Assembly (NCBI GenBank): GCA_021464415.1
Contig: CM038469.1
Coordinates: 4,628,501 to 4,692,500 of the forward strand
Length of the DNA: 64,000 nucleotides
DNA from: Lonicera japonica
Lineage: Eukaryota > Streptophyta > Magnoliopsida > Dipsacales > Caprifoliaceae
Direction: 5' to 3'
Below the pieces are notes generated by a model, which saw only the letters and a list, made by a program, of their open reading frames with translations, had not been told where the DNA came from and made no database searches. The translations under genes were made by a program, and so were the position numbers. Of the stretch, positions 34,407-46,497 are shown in pieces; the first letter of the stretch is position 1; every line of letters starts with the position of its first letter.

Positions 34407-34658
34407 CTGATAAATGGAGTAGAAGATGATGAAAATCATCCTTGCCACACTTTAATTGAAAACTGCAGGAACCTAGGGAAAGAATTTGAACCATAGATAC
34501 ATCATGTTTTTTGCGAGGTCAACCGGTGAGCAGATAAAATGGCAACCGTAGGCCGTACGCAAAATGAAAGGCTTGTCAAAGTCTTGGGGCCACCATTACA
34601 GCTAATGGATGATCTTTTAGCCGACTTGGAAGGAATTGCTGTCCCAAGAGGATTTTAG
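34407..34658 (+). pseudogene. LINE RNase H carboxyl half
   Basis: Continues the RNase H frame with NCRNLGKEFEP, HHVFCEVNR and ADKMA, the usual HVFREANRVADxLA end of the domain. A TAG and a TGA interrupt it, the TGA most simply from CGA. It ends TAG at 34656-34658. Confidence 0.7.
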
Positions 34659-35274
34659 TTTCCTTTGTTAACCAAAACAAAATAAAATCTCCCTTTCTAT
34701 TTATAGCCCAACACAACCTCTCCCCCTTTCTCATTTAATTACTCTCTTCTTCTTCCTTTTTCTTATTAGTTATTAGTACAATTTCACATGTATAGGGGTT
34801 TGGTCATAGCAATGGCCATGCTCAAATGATTTCCTTTAATTTGTTGCTATCGGCACTCCTTGTCATCTCCATGCTTCATACCACAGTGGCTTATTATTTT
34901 CACTTAGGTATGTTAAAAAAAAAAGATTATTTAATAAATGTATGATAATGATTATGCGCATGACAAATTGATACAATCACGCACATAATGCGTGTTCTTA
35001 TTTTTGAACCTTTTTTTTATTTTTTATTTTTTATTTGGGGTTATAAATCATAGGTTTTGGCATCACAAAGAGGGCATCATTTGAACAAAGAAGGTCACCA
35101 TGTGTGTATATATAATTCAAACTAAAATATAAAACAAAAATATTAAGTGGTCTAGTGGTTAAGTAGTAAATTACTTTGTTAAAAGTTCAAAGTTTGAACT
35201 CTCATGCAAGTATACTTTTTAATGAACAAAAAAACTAAAATGCATGTACGATGCTTGTGCAATTCAGATATATC
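34659..35274. other. AT-rich spacer
   Basis: Probably includes the LINE 3' untranslated tail. No gene recognised. Confidence 0.5.
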
Positions 35275-35880
35275 TAGGAGTGGCAATAAAATCCTAATCA
35301 TGTAGGTTTTCGGGCTGGAATGAAACCCAATCATGTAGGTTTTTCGACCCAGCCCGACTCTAATGAGGCGAGTTTTTTTTTACCTTGGGTTGGTTTGGAT
35401 TTTTAAAAAAGAACCCAAATCGGGTTCAGGGTGGGTTAAGGTTTTGCATCTAAAAAACCCAACACAACCCTACCCGCATACACATATATATTATAAAGTG
35501 CCACGCTGGCACACCCTAACTCAATCTTTTCCTCCTCCTCTCGATACTCCTCTAGCCTTTCTCTTCTTTGCATGTAATTTATTTCTATGATTCTTTCAAA
35601 TAGAGTGAAAAAATTGTTGAAATAGATTTAATTTTATTCGATTTAATTTTCTGCATCGTTGATTTGGTAAGATTTAGTTAAAATTAGGGTGGATTATGTT
35701 TTTCTATTTGATTTGGCAAGATTTAGTTAAAATTTGGGATGGGGCGAGTTCAGGTTTTAATATATGTATTCGGAGCAGGTTTGACTTTCAAAAGCAAAAC
35801 CCGCATTGGCTTCGAGCGGGCTACTACAACTACGGTGTCGTGTTTGGTGTTTGCCAAACTCGCTTCATTGCCATTCCTTA
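35275..35880. mobile_element. hAT-type MITE related to the TAGGGGTGT family, 606 bp
   Basis: Left end TAGGAGTGGCAAT and right-end complement TAAGGAATGGCAAT, with flanks gatatatc and aaatatat resembling a decayed 8-bp duplication. The interior has repeated 'aacccaa', 'gggtt' and 'cgggc' phrases like the element at 26744-27289. Confidence 0.55.
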
Positions 35881-36512
35881 AATATATTTAATTCAAATCA
35901 ATATATATATATATAAGACTAATATGTCACGTGGTCTAGTTGTTAAGTAACATGTTAAATTGTCAAAGGTCCAAAATTTAAAAACACTTACAAATATATT
36001 TTTTAATGAAAAAAGAGATCGTAAGATGTGAAATAGACAATTCAAAATTGTAACACAGTTTAGTAACGGTTAAAATTAGTTTTAACTTCATATAATAATA
36101 TAGATATATATTTTTGTGTTAGTGTAAAATCTTAAATACATATTTTGAAAAATGTATAGCATGCACTTCAATTTCGTTTCTTGTTGTTGTCTCTTTTTGA
36201 AATTTCAAAATCAATATGGTTCATTGAGTGTGGAGAGTTTTCATAAGTACTTAAATGCGCTCTCTTTGTAATTATTTTCATCAGTTCATATGTTAATAAT
36301 TCATTAGTCTTTTTTAACATGTCTCAAAACTTCAATGTTTTTTCAAAAAGCACTTGCATTTATCTTAGGAGTATCACACTCTCACACTAGTAAAGACGAA
36401 AACAAATTTAACTTAGACTATATAATAATAAAATATATATATTATTACCAACTCTCTCACATTGGGACTGGGGAATGATAGCGCGGGAACTTGGCGTTTA
36501 TTCAGAGAAAGA
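35881..36512. other. AT-rich spacer
   Basis: No coding or bounded mobile element recognised. Confidence 0.5.
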
Positions 36513-38825
36513 TTGACCATAGTCAAACTTTTTGTAGTAACTGACAAAGCTATTTATTTGACAGGTGGTGAAAAAGAAGTAGTACAATTAATGGGGTCAA
36601 AATTTGTTATGTTATGAAATGACGAGAATGTACATTACAATTTAAACGCTTGCTTCATCACCCTCATCCCCAAAGTTGAGAATCCGGAGAATATCAGTCA
36701 ATTTAGACCTATAACGCTTTGTAATGTTTCTTACAAAATTTTAACGAAAGTCCTTATGAACAGAATTAGACCCCTGCTGGGGAAACTAATTGGGCCTTTC
36801 TAGTCTAGTTTTCTCCCAGGCAGGCAAACTTCGGACAATATGATCATCACCCAAGAGATTATTCACTCCCTTGAAAAAACTAAGGATAAAGAGGGAGGGA
36901 TGATTCTCAAAATTGATCTTGAGAAAGCGTACGACAAAATCAGTTGGGATTTCCTTGAAAAAGCTCTTTTTAATATTAATCTCAATGAAAAGTGGGTTAA
37001 TCTCATTATGAGCTGTGTGAAAGGAGGCAACACTGCTGTCTTATGGAACGGGAATCCCCTCCCTTATCTCAATCAGAAGAGGGGCCTAAGGCAGGGAGAC
37101 CCTCTGTCTCCTTATCTTTTTGTCATTTGCATGGAATACCTCTCGGGGCTTATTCTTGAAAAGGTGGAGTCAGGTGAATGGGTGGGGTTGAAAACTTCCT
37201 CCAATAGTCCTAATATTTCTCACATTTTCTTTGCTGATGATCTGATGTTATTTGCTAAAGCTAATCATGATTCGTGCTCTACGATTATGGAAGTTTTAAA
37301 TGATTTTTGCAGTAAATTGGGTCAAACCGTTAATTTTCAAAAATCTAAATTTTTTTTCTCCCCGACTGTTCCTAAAAGTCTTATGTTGTCTTTAAGCTTT
37401 CAATGTGGTATTAGTATATCGCATAATTTAGGGATGTATTTGGGTACCCCCCTGATCCATGGTAGGAAGAATAAGGACTGCTTTAAGTTTATTATCGAAA
37501 AAGTTCAAAAAAAGCTTAGTGGTTGGAAAGCGAAGATGCTATCGCTTGCGGGAAGGCAAACCCTTGTCAATTCTGTTGTTACCACCATCCCTAACTATGT
37601 TATGCAAGCTACCCTCCTTCCTGTTTCTGTCTGTAATTCTTTGGACAAGCTGAGTAAAAACTTCCTGTGGGAGGACACCGAAAACGTGAAAAGGACCCAC
37701 CTTGTGAATTGGCGCACTGTTGGTAAACCAAAAAGTAAAGGGGGGTTAGGCATCAGATCTGCCATGGCCTCCAACAAGGCCACGTTTTCCAAGTTAGGTT
37801 GGAAGTTCATGAAGAATGAGCAACACCTTTGGGTTAGAGTTCTGCGCAATAAATATGGGGGTGGGGCTAACCCGAGAACGTGGAGTAAGAGGAAGTCGGC
37901 CTCTCACATTTGGAGAGACATTCTTAAATGTAAGGATATTCTCTCAGAAAACACTAAATGGGTGGTCATGAAGGGTAGGGAGATATCCTTATGGAATGAC
38001 ACTTGGTGTGGTAAGTATAAACTTTCCGACTGTGAAGACGAGCTTGAGGAGAAGGTTAATGACGACACTTCAGTGACGATGAGATATTAGAATAGTAGAG
38101 AAGAGAGAGCACGAGCTCAGGTAAATTCTCGGTGTTGATCGTGGTCGCCGGAGGAGTGACTCCGATGACGTGGTCGGAGGTGGAAGCTTAAAATTCCGCT
38201 AAAGCTCATTTTATTTATTTGGACCCTTCGCCGGAGGTGGGACGGCGGCATGACGAATGATGAAAGCGAGTCTTAGATGAGCAATAGAGCTGTGAGGTAT
38301 GGAGTGACTTGATGTAACGACGTGGTGGATGGAGATGATAGTGAGAAAGTAAGGCTAATGCATATGCTAGGATTCCAATTCGAGAACTCTTTACTTAGGA
38401 TGATTGCTATGTTTGCTAAGGATATCAAATCCTCCACGTCGGATCGCTTGAAAGAACTGTGGCTCATTCATTGGATCCGTCGTGCAGGTAACGTTAAAGC
38501 TTACAGATGGCAGCTCCTTCACGATTGGGTTAGCTGGGGAATGTAAATGGAGCGGGCGGAATGCCACGATCTTGAAGGCGGAGTTTCCGAGAAGCCATGG
38601 TGCTCAGAGATAAGGGATGGTTGACCATAGTCAAACTCTTTTTGTAGATAAATAGCTGGGAGGATCACCCACAAAGCAAATATTTGGAAATTTGACATTC
38701 AGCACACGCTGGTGAAAATGCGCTGATGCTATGGCGAAGCTCGGCGTGAATACAATTGGAAAGCCTGGGGTATCAAAATTCTGTTATGTTATGGAAATGA
38801 ACAAGAGAATGTACGTTACAATTTA
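36513..38825 (+). repeat. Related direct repeats flanking the LINE reverse transcriptase fragment
   Basis: 36513-36644 and 38621-38825 share the start TTGACCATAGTCAAACT, the phrase GTTATGTTATG and the end ACATTACAATTTA/ACGTTACAATTTA. The right copy is about 70 bp longer in its middle. They bracket the reverse transcriptase block and a GC-richer 500-bp segment (38090-38620). Confidence 0.6.
36645..38090 (+). pseudogene. LINE (L1-type) reverse transcriptase fragment
   Basis: The frame enters at about 36645 with ITLIPKVENPENISQFRPIT, continues through a TAG at 36801-36803 in the GPF-x-SSFLPGRQTSDN motif, then stays open from 36840 to 38090 (416 codons). Reverse transcriptase landmarks are DLEKAYDKISWDFLE, GLRQGDPLSPYLF and the catalytic FADD (residues 131-134 of the open part). 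The thumb/connection follows with SLAGRQTLVNSV and the start of the pre-zf-RVT segment (WRDILKCKD, ISLWNDTWC). Endonuclease, zf-RVT and RNase H parts are missing. Fewer stops than in the 31830 copy suggest a younger insertion. Confidence 0.88.
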
Positions 38826-39210
38826 GCAGCAAGACATTACACCATAAGCCTTGAATGTTCTTTTGTCAGAAGTGTTGCAGAAAATGAGTTTGTGCACCCC
38901 TCTGGTTTCCACGGCAACAGAGCTCTTTTCCCCTTGCTACCATAACTTACCATAACTGGAATACCAAGGCAGGTGGACCAAAATGCCTTAGAAACAACTC
39001 TCATAAACCCAAACCACCCCACCCAACAACACCCCTTCCTCCCTCTTTTATCGCAAATTTATTACTATTAATTTAAAACGGGAGAAGTACGATTACAGTC
39101 TAACAAAAAAAAAACAGGATTTAAGTGCTTAATTTTGTTATAATTTTGTGCTGTTGGTCCGTTTTGTTTATTTAATTAACTGACAAATGTAACATTCTTT
39201 TTGTTGTCCC
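38091..39210. other. GC-richer chimeric segment and spacer
   Basis: 38096-38620 is GC-richer than its surroundings, with short open frames on both strands (38322-38546 +, 38837-39022 -) that look somewhat coding but match nothing I recognise. It may be host gene fragments carried with the repeats that bracket the LINE piece. Confidence 0.35.
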
Positions 39211-39213
39211 TTA

Positions 39214-39621
39214 GACCACCTCCAATGCATTGGCTAAAATGGCAAATTTCCCATTTTCACACCTCCAGCGCACTAGGTAAAGTGGGAAATTGTAGGCTAA
39301 AATGGGAGAGAAAAGGTAAAGATGCAAGCCGACAAGCTATTGCCCCCCACGATGGACAGTCTATCGTGTGGGCATAACAGCCACGGCGCGATGTACATTC
39401 CATCGCATGGAGATGAGTCACCATGGGGACAATGGCACGTGGCAAGTGGCGTGATAGACAGAGTGTCGTGCGAGTGGTGATGTGGCACTGCCTCATGTGT
39501 GGCGCGATGGACAGTTCATCGTGTGTGTATATTTACCCTACCCGTTGCAACACATCAAAAAATGCGTATGCTAAATTTACCCATATACATTACCATAATA
39601 CCCACACCATTGGAGATGGCC
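39214..39621. mobile_element. PIF/Harbinger-like MITE, 408 bp, with internal hairpins
   Basis: Ends GACCACCTCCAATGCATTGG and, on the complement, GGCCATCTCCAATGGTGTGG are inverted repeats flanked by TTA on both sides (39211-39213 and 39622-39624). The interior is unusually GC-rich and contains three related short stem-loops with CGATGNACA and YATCG arms (about 39349, 39386 and 39506). Confidence 0.78.
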
Positions 39622-39624
39622 TTA

Positions 39625-40080
39625 GGCGTTTGCTTTAAGCAAACGGATATAAATATATATATATATGAAAAGTTTATTGACTTAACCCCTTACGTTAAAG
39701 TGATATTTAAGAAAATCTCTCAAAAAAATTTTAATTAGACATAACTTCCTAAATCATGAGGCCATCTCTATTTCGTTAGTTTTTAATTTTTTTGGATAAA
39801 ATTACCCCTCCCCTTTTATCATCTTCTTTTTTAGTTCTTCTTATTCCCTAAAACCCCTAATATCCTTCCCACCCAACCACCTCACAACTGTCGCCGGCAC
39901 CACCATCTCACCACTGCTCACATTATCTTCTCTCCACGTTCATCAACAACACTCCATCATCACCACCACTACCATTGTCCAAACTTTCAAAATCAAATTT
40001 CTCTGTAATATATGTCCCCAATGACAACTCAAAACATAAATCAAATCTAAATAATCTAAAACAAAATTAAGGCAAAAACA
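39625..40080. other. AT-rich spacer
   Basis: No gene recognised. The C-rich part at 39840-39990 (repeated CAC/CCA) resembles untranslated leader sequence but has no linked frame. Confidence 0.45.
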
Positions 40081-40082
40081 TA

Positions 40083-40366
40083 CTCCATCCGTCCCAATTT
40101 AACTGTCCACTATTCCATTTTTGGATGTCCCAAAATAGTTGTCCACTTTCTATATTTGGCAAGTTATTAATTAGAGCACTTTTTATTATTTCCAATATTA
40201 CCCTTTAAGATATCACCACTTTTTTATTGTGGGTCCCGCCACCTTTTTTTATTAGGGAAAAAGTGAAGGTCATTTTTGGAAATAAACATTTTCTCTTAGA
40301 GTAATCATTATGTCTCCTTAAGTTTTAGTTTTTCAAAGTTGGACAATTAAATTAGGACGGAGGTAG
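40083..40366. mobile_element. Stowaway MITE, 284 bp
   Basis: Begins CTCCATCCGTCCCAATTTAA and ends with the complement of CTACCTCCGTCCTAATTTAA, flanked by TA (40081-40082 and 40367-40368). The CTCCnTCCGTCC tip and TA target are diagnostic of Tc1/mariner-related Stowaway elements. Confidence 0.9.
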
Positions 40367-40368
40367 TA

Positions 40369-41316
40369 ATTAAAATCGAAATCATAATTGGATTTAAAAT
40401 CGGTTTTAGATTTGATTACGATTTTAAGGAGGTGATGGTGTAGAAGTTGGAAGTGGTCGGAGGGGAAGTAGTAGGTGGGTAAACCGTGAACGGTAGGGAA
40501 AAGGGAGGTCGCTGGCGGGGGAGTGGTTTGGTATCTAAACCCAGATTCGAGTAACGGCGTGGTCTTACGAGAGAGAGAAGGGTGGAACTGATGGAGTTGT
40601 TAAGGGGAGAGAGAGGAAGAGAAGGTAGGCCGTGGTAGAGGAGGGATACTGGGGGGGAGAGAGAGGTGGCGGCGGCGGTCATTCTAGTCGAAGAGGGAGC
40701 CGGCGGGGTCGAAGATGGAGCTTTCAAATGTTTTAGATAAATAGAATTTTCTCTCTCTAAAGTTTAGGGTTTTAAGGAAGAGGAGGGAGAAGAAGAAGAA
40801 GAAGAAGAAGAAGAAGAGGAGGAGGAAGAGGGGGAGAAGAAAGGAAGGGTAAAGTCGTCCAAACACATTCATTCCGGATGAAAAATATATGGTGTCAAGA
40901 TTTAGGGGGTTATGTCTAATTAGAAAAAAATTTGGGGTGGGGGGGTTCTCAAATATCGCTATTAGCGTAGGGGTTAAGTCAATAAACCCCTATATATGAA
41001 TTATAATTCAATCTTCTATTCAATGGTTGTTAATTTAATCTAGATCTGTTTTAATTAGTATGCTTGCATTTCTCAAACATTATTGTATTATCTAAATTCC
41101 TCTAGGATTGATGTACCTCACCCTCTTCCCACACCATCATGTTGGGCCTATCCGTAGAAAGACCCTCATATTACACACACACTCACACATATATATGTAT
41201 GTATGTACGTATGTATGTATGTATATATGTATTAAAGGGCGTAAATTTATCAGGTCCGAACATATAACAAGGAATGAGCTCATGTACGACGATCAAATTC
41301 ATGTATAGTACCGAGC
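40369..41316. other. Spacer with purine-rich and (GAA)n sequence
   Basis: 40420-40860 is strongly purine-biased, with (GAA)n at 40788-40816 and GGAGG-type repeats. The - frames there (40416-40727, 40684-40872) are low-complexity Ser/Pro- or Phe-rich and not credible genes. A GTAT-type microsatellite lies at 41195-41231. Confidence 0.55.
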
Positions 41317-41814
41317 TGTTGGCCTTAGGCCAAGCTCATCGCTAATATTATAAGAAGCAATAGCAATGTGACACATGGCATCAGTGGAGTAAAAGAGGGG
41401 AAGCCACGTCCTTCAACCAACTATCACTCAGCTACTGACAATAGCATTCCATCATTATTTTTATTTCCTTCAATTATGGGAAAAAAATATGTTTCTTTGT
41501 AACAGCTAGTACCTTGCATCTATAAAAAGGATTATCCTCCAAACTAAATCATCTAAGAAACCATAAGCCTATGAGTCCTTACTTGTATTTTGTTTTATCT
41601 CTATAACTTGTAATTATCTCCATCTCCAATCAATAAAATCACCATTACCATTACAAGAGGATGGATGTAAATCAAACTTACCATCCATTGGCTGGGAAAA
41701 CCACCATTCTCGATAATCTTGTGTGTTCTTCCTTTTTATTATATTGCACTTACTTTTCCTAAATCAAATTTTTGTGAGCAGTAATTCATTAAAATCTTGA
41801 CAATACAACTAACA
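41317..41814 (+). repeat. LTR of a Ty3/gypsy-type retrotransposon
   Basis: About 498 bp starting TGTTGGCC and ending AACA, with TATAAAA at 41521-41527 and a polyadenylation signal AATAAA at 41632-41637, the layout of a plant LTR promoter. It is followed by ACGCTTGTGGGAAAC, a decayed form of the GGCGCCGTCTGTGGGA primer region found in many plant gypsy elements. The partner LTR was not located, so the ends are approximate. Confidence 0.6.
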
Positions 41815-42622
41815 ACGCTTGTGGGAAACAATAGTTTCTCCCTAGTAAGTGTGATAATCAACCTTTAGAAATCCAAACCAACCACCATCGCGATCCAGCC
41901 TTAGCCCAAGCCAACGTCCCATCAGTACAAAGGAATTTTGCCTCCCCCATAAACTAGGTTAACTATGAAATAAACCCCTCAAAGTCCAAAGATATCACCA
42001 TTATGAACAAATACCAGGTAGTGCTTCTCTGCCCATATAAGGGAAACAACTTTCAAATGGTACTACCAGCTACCTCTGAGCTTCGTTGACAATTATAAGA
42101 ACTTGACCGAGCAGTTTTGTGCCAGGTTCAGCACCAACACCTAACCACCAATGGGTCTAGCGAAGCTTATGGCCCTCAAGTAGAAACTAAAAAAGTTTCT
42201 TAAGGTTATTTGAAGAGATACCGAGACGTCTATAATGAAATTAAATGAGATTGGCCCCAAGTCGCCATTACATCATTTGGGAAAGGCTCATCCCAGATTA
42301 TCCTTTGTACAATGACCTCATAATGGAGCATTCAAAGTCCTTTCGATGACCTGATTTGCCACACATAAAAGCATTCTTGATTAGAGCATAATAAGATCCA
42401 AAGGGGGTGCCAAGCAGACGAGAGGCCGCTGAGCTCCACCACTTAAAAGAGGAAAATAAAGTGTGATTAGCAAAAGGAATAACATCCTGAGACCTCTTAC
42501 AAAGGTGTGAATACCTTATTCAAGGAGCCTATCTACAAAGTGATAAACACGATCAAAGATGAGTTTTTTTTATAGATGGCTAAAAGCCATGCCTTATGGT
42601 CCAAGCAAGAAGGACCCATACA

Positions 42623-45600
42623 CAGTGGCGGATTTAGGAAATTTTATTGGGGGGACCACATAATTTTCAACAACGTAATATAATATAAAAAATGTAAAGT
42701 TGCATTACAAAATAGAAAAAATATAAAGTTGTGCTACAAAATACATACCTTTCAAAGTTCAATATTACTAGAATTGTGCTCGACGTTCTTTTAAGTCATG
42801 GAATCCGTCAATGATTGATTCAGTACTAATGTTTCTTGCAATTTCTCTTTCAATGAAGATAGTCAAAGAATTTATAAGAAAATCATCTTCCATTTTACTT
42901 CGAAGTTTGGATTTAACAATACTCATAGTCGAGAATGCACGCTCAGTGGTTGCTGTAGAAACTGGAAGGGTAAGAATCAACCTTATCAATCTATCGATTA
43001 ATGGATAGACCAATGACTTTCTACTTTTCATCATCCATTGACATAAATCAGAGATAGTGCACAAATTTTGAAATTTTGAATGCTGGAGTACATCAAGCTC
43101 ATAATATTGTAGTTGAACCTGCAGTAAATCTTTTTCATACTCCGTGAAATCATTTGGATAAAATTCATTGACAAGATGGCAAGCATTATCTTTATTGAAA
43201 GACAACCGTGAATTGCGAGGGTCAAACATAGATCTAAGAACGAGTAGCTTCACCACACGCTCACTAAACCTGTTATTTAACTATTGCAATTGACAGTCTA
43301 CTGTAACGGTAAAAATATTGACACGATAATGATCTTCAATTGTAAATAGATTTTGTTTGTTTCGAGCTCGACCTCCTCTTTCAACATATAAAGCGTTCAT
43401 GTCTGGAATATCTATCGCACGACTTTCACAAAAAGACTTTACCTTGATAAAGAGACTTTCGTACCCATCATCTTTTAATTTTTGAATTAAGCTCTTTGTT
43501 GTCCTAACAAGATGCATAGCATTCAAAATATCTTGAGATTTTCACTGCAAAGCTTGAGAAAGCATATCGGTTATTTCCATGATTTCTTTCATGAGATGTA
43601 AGATGAAGACGAACTCAAAATAAGTCAAAGAAGTGTAAGCAGAATTAGCATCGGCACATTGATCTTAATTAGTACCCTCGTCAATGATGCACAACAAAAC
43701 TGTACAAGCTGCACTGAACATCTTTAATAAGCTAGAAATTGATCTCAAGTGTGAACTCCAACGTGTATTTCCTGCTCGTTGTAAACTGCTAATTTGATTA
43801 TTTCCCGTCCTTGTTTCAAGCTCATCAATAGAAATCAAGTAAGCGATAGCAGAAGCTTGAGCAACTTTTAATTCATCGACACGTTTACAAGAAGAGTCCA
43901 CTACATTTATAATGAAATTTATTTTTGTAAAAAAATGGTGAACGGGGATAACTTCTCTAGATGTGCCAACTAACGCCAATTGTAAGCGATGAGCTAAACA
44001 ATGCACATAATATGCATATGGACATTCTTTAGCAACTAATGCTTGTAACCCGTTAAATTCGCCTCACATATTACTTACCCCATCATATCCTTGACCTCGA
44101 ATATGTTGAATGTCAAGATCGTGATGAGAAAGAGTAGAAAATATCGCATTTTTTAGAGTTATCGCCTTCGTATCGGAGACATGTACAATATCGAAAAAAC
44201 GTTCCCGGACAAAACTGGCAATATCGGCAAATCTCAAAACAATACCCATTTGTTTCCTTTTTGATTGATCTCTAGCCTCATCAATAATAATACAAAACTT
44301 TGCATCGCCAATTTCTTCACGAATCACCTTCTTTATCTTCATTGAGAAAACAAGTATAATTTCTTTTTGGACCAATGGACACGTATATGAGGCATTTTGA
44401 GGTGCTTTATCCAATACAACATTTGCAATATTTTCATTAAGTTTAGCTATAGCACTTAAAAATTCAAGAAAATTTTCACGATTAAGAGAATCTTTACTTT
44501 CATCATGGCCTCTAAAAGCCAAGCCTTGACCTGTAAGATATTGAACTGAAGTTACCGAGGCTTTGAGCCGTAATCAATTTTTTGCAATTTGTTCGGAACT
44601 TTGTTTATCAATAAGTTTTCGAACATATTGTGCTTGATTTATTAGGTCCTCACATGACTTCTCAGTAACTTTATGTAACGAATTCGGATCTTTTCCTATG
44701 TGATTCAGAAATGCACAATCTTTCCCATTCCTTACTTTTTTCCAATTCTTAAACCCATTAATAAAAAATGTATCTTGACTGTGATGCTTACCTGGTTTGT
44801 TGAACAAATAACAAGGTAAACAAAATGCGGCATCGCTCGTAGGGGAGTACTCTAACCAGGATGGAAATATCTTGAACCACGATGACTGAAAACGACGAGA
44901 ATGTTTTTCAGGTCCGCTTGAAGGATACTCTGCTAGGATGCATTGATAAGGGCCATGGTTAATGTAAGCTCGTCGAACTTCATCAAGTCTATCAACTGGA
45001 TACTTCGATATTGCCATACGTAATCCCGGGTCACGTTCCAAATTGTTGATGTCAAACTCCACTGACTCAATTCTAGGTAATTTTTTAGGATGATTATAAA
45101 CTTGCTCAACTAACGATGGTTTTACATTATCTTCTACGATTTGAACATGTTTCCTCTTGAAAAAAAAGTCAATTGTAGGTGATTTTCCCATATCTTGAAA
45201 ATACAAAATTGAATAACAAAATATTAGTATATATAAAATATAAGGAAATTAACATATGAAATAGCTTTACATAAATCTTTAATATTAGTATACACACATG
45301 ATAAAAGCCATTATATTAAGGCTATTCCATTAAAGTTAAGCAACAAAGTACAAAACTAAAAAGTTAAAAAGCAAAAATAAAACCTCCCCGACTCTCCTCT
45401 TTTGTCTCTTGGCATTATATATATATATATATATATCCATACTAAATTTCTCACCATAGTATATTATTTTACATTTCTAGCTTTCCACATGTAGAATGAT
45501 ACAACCACCACATGTGATATAAATGTTGCAGCCACCACATGTAGAATGATAAAAATATTATTCTACATTTCTAGCTAACTAGCTTTCCATTGGATTTATT

Positions 45601-46497
45601 TCTCTTATTATATATATGATCATGCTGCCCAACATTTATATAAATAAATATATGTATTTGAAAATTAATGTACTACACTGCTACTTTCCCACTCAACAAC
45701 AAGAAACAAACAAAACACCTCATATAAATAGGAAACAAACAAAAACACCTCACAAAAGTGAAATAAAAGTAGCACTTTTTCTTTAGTTACAACTTACAAT
45801 GGAGAGAATTAAATAAAAACAAAACAAACACTACCCCATGGGAATTATGTGGCTCTTGACAGAGGAAGGACAATTGGACAAAAGTACAAACCAAACACTT
45901 TTTCTTTAGTCACAATCACTTTTTCTTTAGTTACAATGAAGAGAAATAAAAAAAAAGCAGGTTTGTTTCTTTAACTACAATCACTTTTCGTCTTTTCCAT
46001 CTCACATAGCCCCATGCCTACTGCCTACACAAATTTGAAATCCCCTCTATTTCGGTATCTCCATATTTCAGTTTTCTCCTTTCGAGCTTTCAACTAATTA
46101 CCTCATACAGTCATACATTCAATTTGATTAACCCTAAATTTCCAAAAAAATAAAAAAACCTAAATCATATACCATGTAGTATAGATTTATAAAGATGGAG
46201 GCATGGAGCAGATGTACCTATAATTGCCGGCGGCGACTTGATGGAGGAGTACACGGCGAGTCGGCAATGGAGACAACGGGCGTGCGACGCTACGTTGTAA
46301 TCGGCGACGAGCGATGCTGCGTTGTGGGTTCTTTCTCTCAAGCGCTCTCTCTCTCTCTTAGTCTCTCTCTACAATTTTTATTTTAATTGGGGGGGGCCAC
46401 AGTAAAAATTTAATAGGCTAATTTTTTTATATATATATTAAAAAAAATATTGGGGGGGACCATGGCCCCCTCTATATTACACTTCCGTTCGCCCCTG
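42623..46497 (-). mobile_element. Complete hAT transposon, 3,875 bp
   Basis: Terminal inverted repeats are CAGTGGCGGATTTAGG at one end and, on the complement, CAGGGGCGAACGGAAG at the other; a subterminal TTGGGGGGACCA motif is also inverted. An exact 8-bp duplication CCCATACA flanks it (42615-42622 and 46498-46505). It contains one transposase reading frame on the - strand and AT-rich non-coding DNA (45210-46440). The intact target duplication and absence of frameshifts mark a comparatively recent arrival. Confidence 0.93.
42768..45191 (-). pseudogene. hAT transposase (TTF-zinc finger/DUF4371 type), five in-frame stops
   Basis: The frame of 807 codons starts MGKSPTIDFFFKRK at 45191 and ends at TAG 42768-42770. 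The TTF-type zinc finger region covers residues about 100-145 (FCLPCYLF at 122-129, then GFKNWKK). A DUF4371 part follows (GLAFRGHDES, CIIIDEARD with a catalytic Asp, GQGYDGVSNM), then CLAHRLQLALV, GNTRWSSHL and the C-terminal hAT dimerisation block (LPVSTATTERAFSTM, SKLRSKM). Stops sit at 44574-44576, 44064-44066, 43665-43667, 43542-43544 and 43281-43283 (codons 206, 376, 509, 550 and 637). All pieces are in one frame, with no indels needed. At least two TGA stops stand where relatives have Arg. This family is sometimes annotated as ZMYM1-like zinc finger protein. The transposase would cut and paste the element; as printed it cannot be made full length. Confidence 0.92.

Larger units (their letters stand above)
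31830..34658 (+). mobile_element. LINE (L1-type) 3' half, interrupted by two other transposons
   Basis: Three coding blocks in order belong to one LINE ORF2 C-terminus: the zf-RVT block (about 31830-32104), a linker (33376-33660) and RNase H (about 33661-33919, resuming 34407-34658). They are separated by a CACTA-like insertion starting at 32105 and a 480-bp hAT-like element at 33920-34399. Several in-frame stops show it is dead. The reverse transcriptase part is missing upstream. Confidence 0.8.

Noticed and set aside
38837..39022. 61-codon - frame with plausible composition
   Set aside because: It looks somewhat coding, but nothing matches from memory and the surrounding frames are broken, so it was not called as a gene.
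40416..40872. Ser/Pro-rich and Phe-rich frames on the - strand
   Set aside because: They come from purine-rich and (GAA)n low-complexity DNA, with no domain, start context or splice support.
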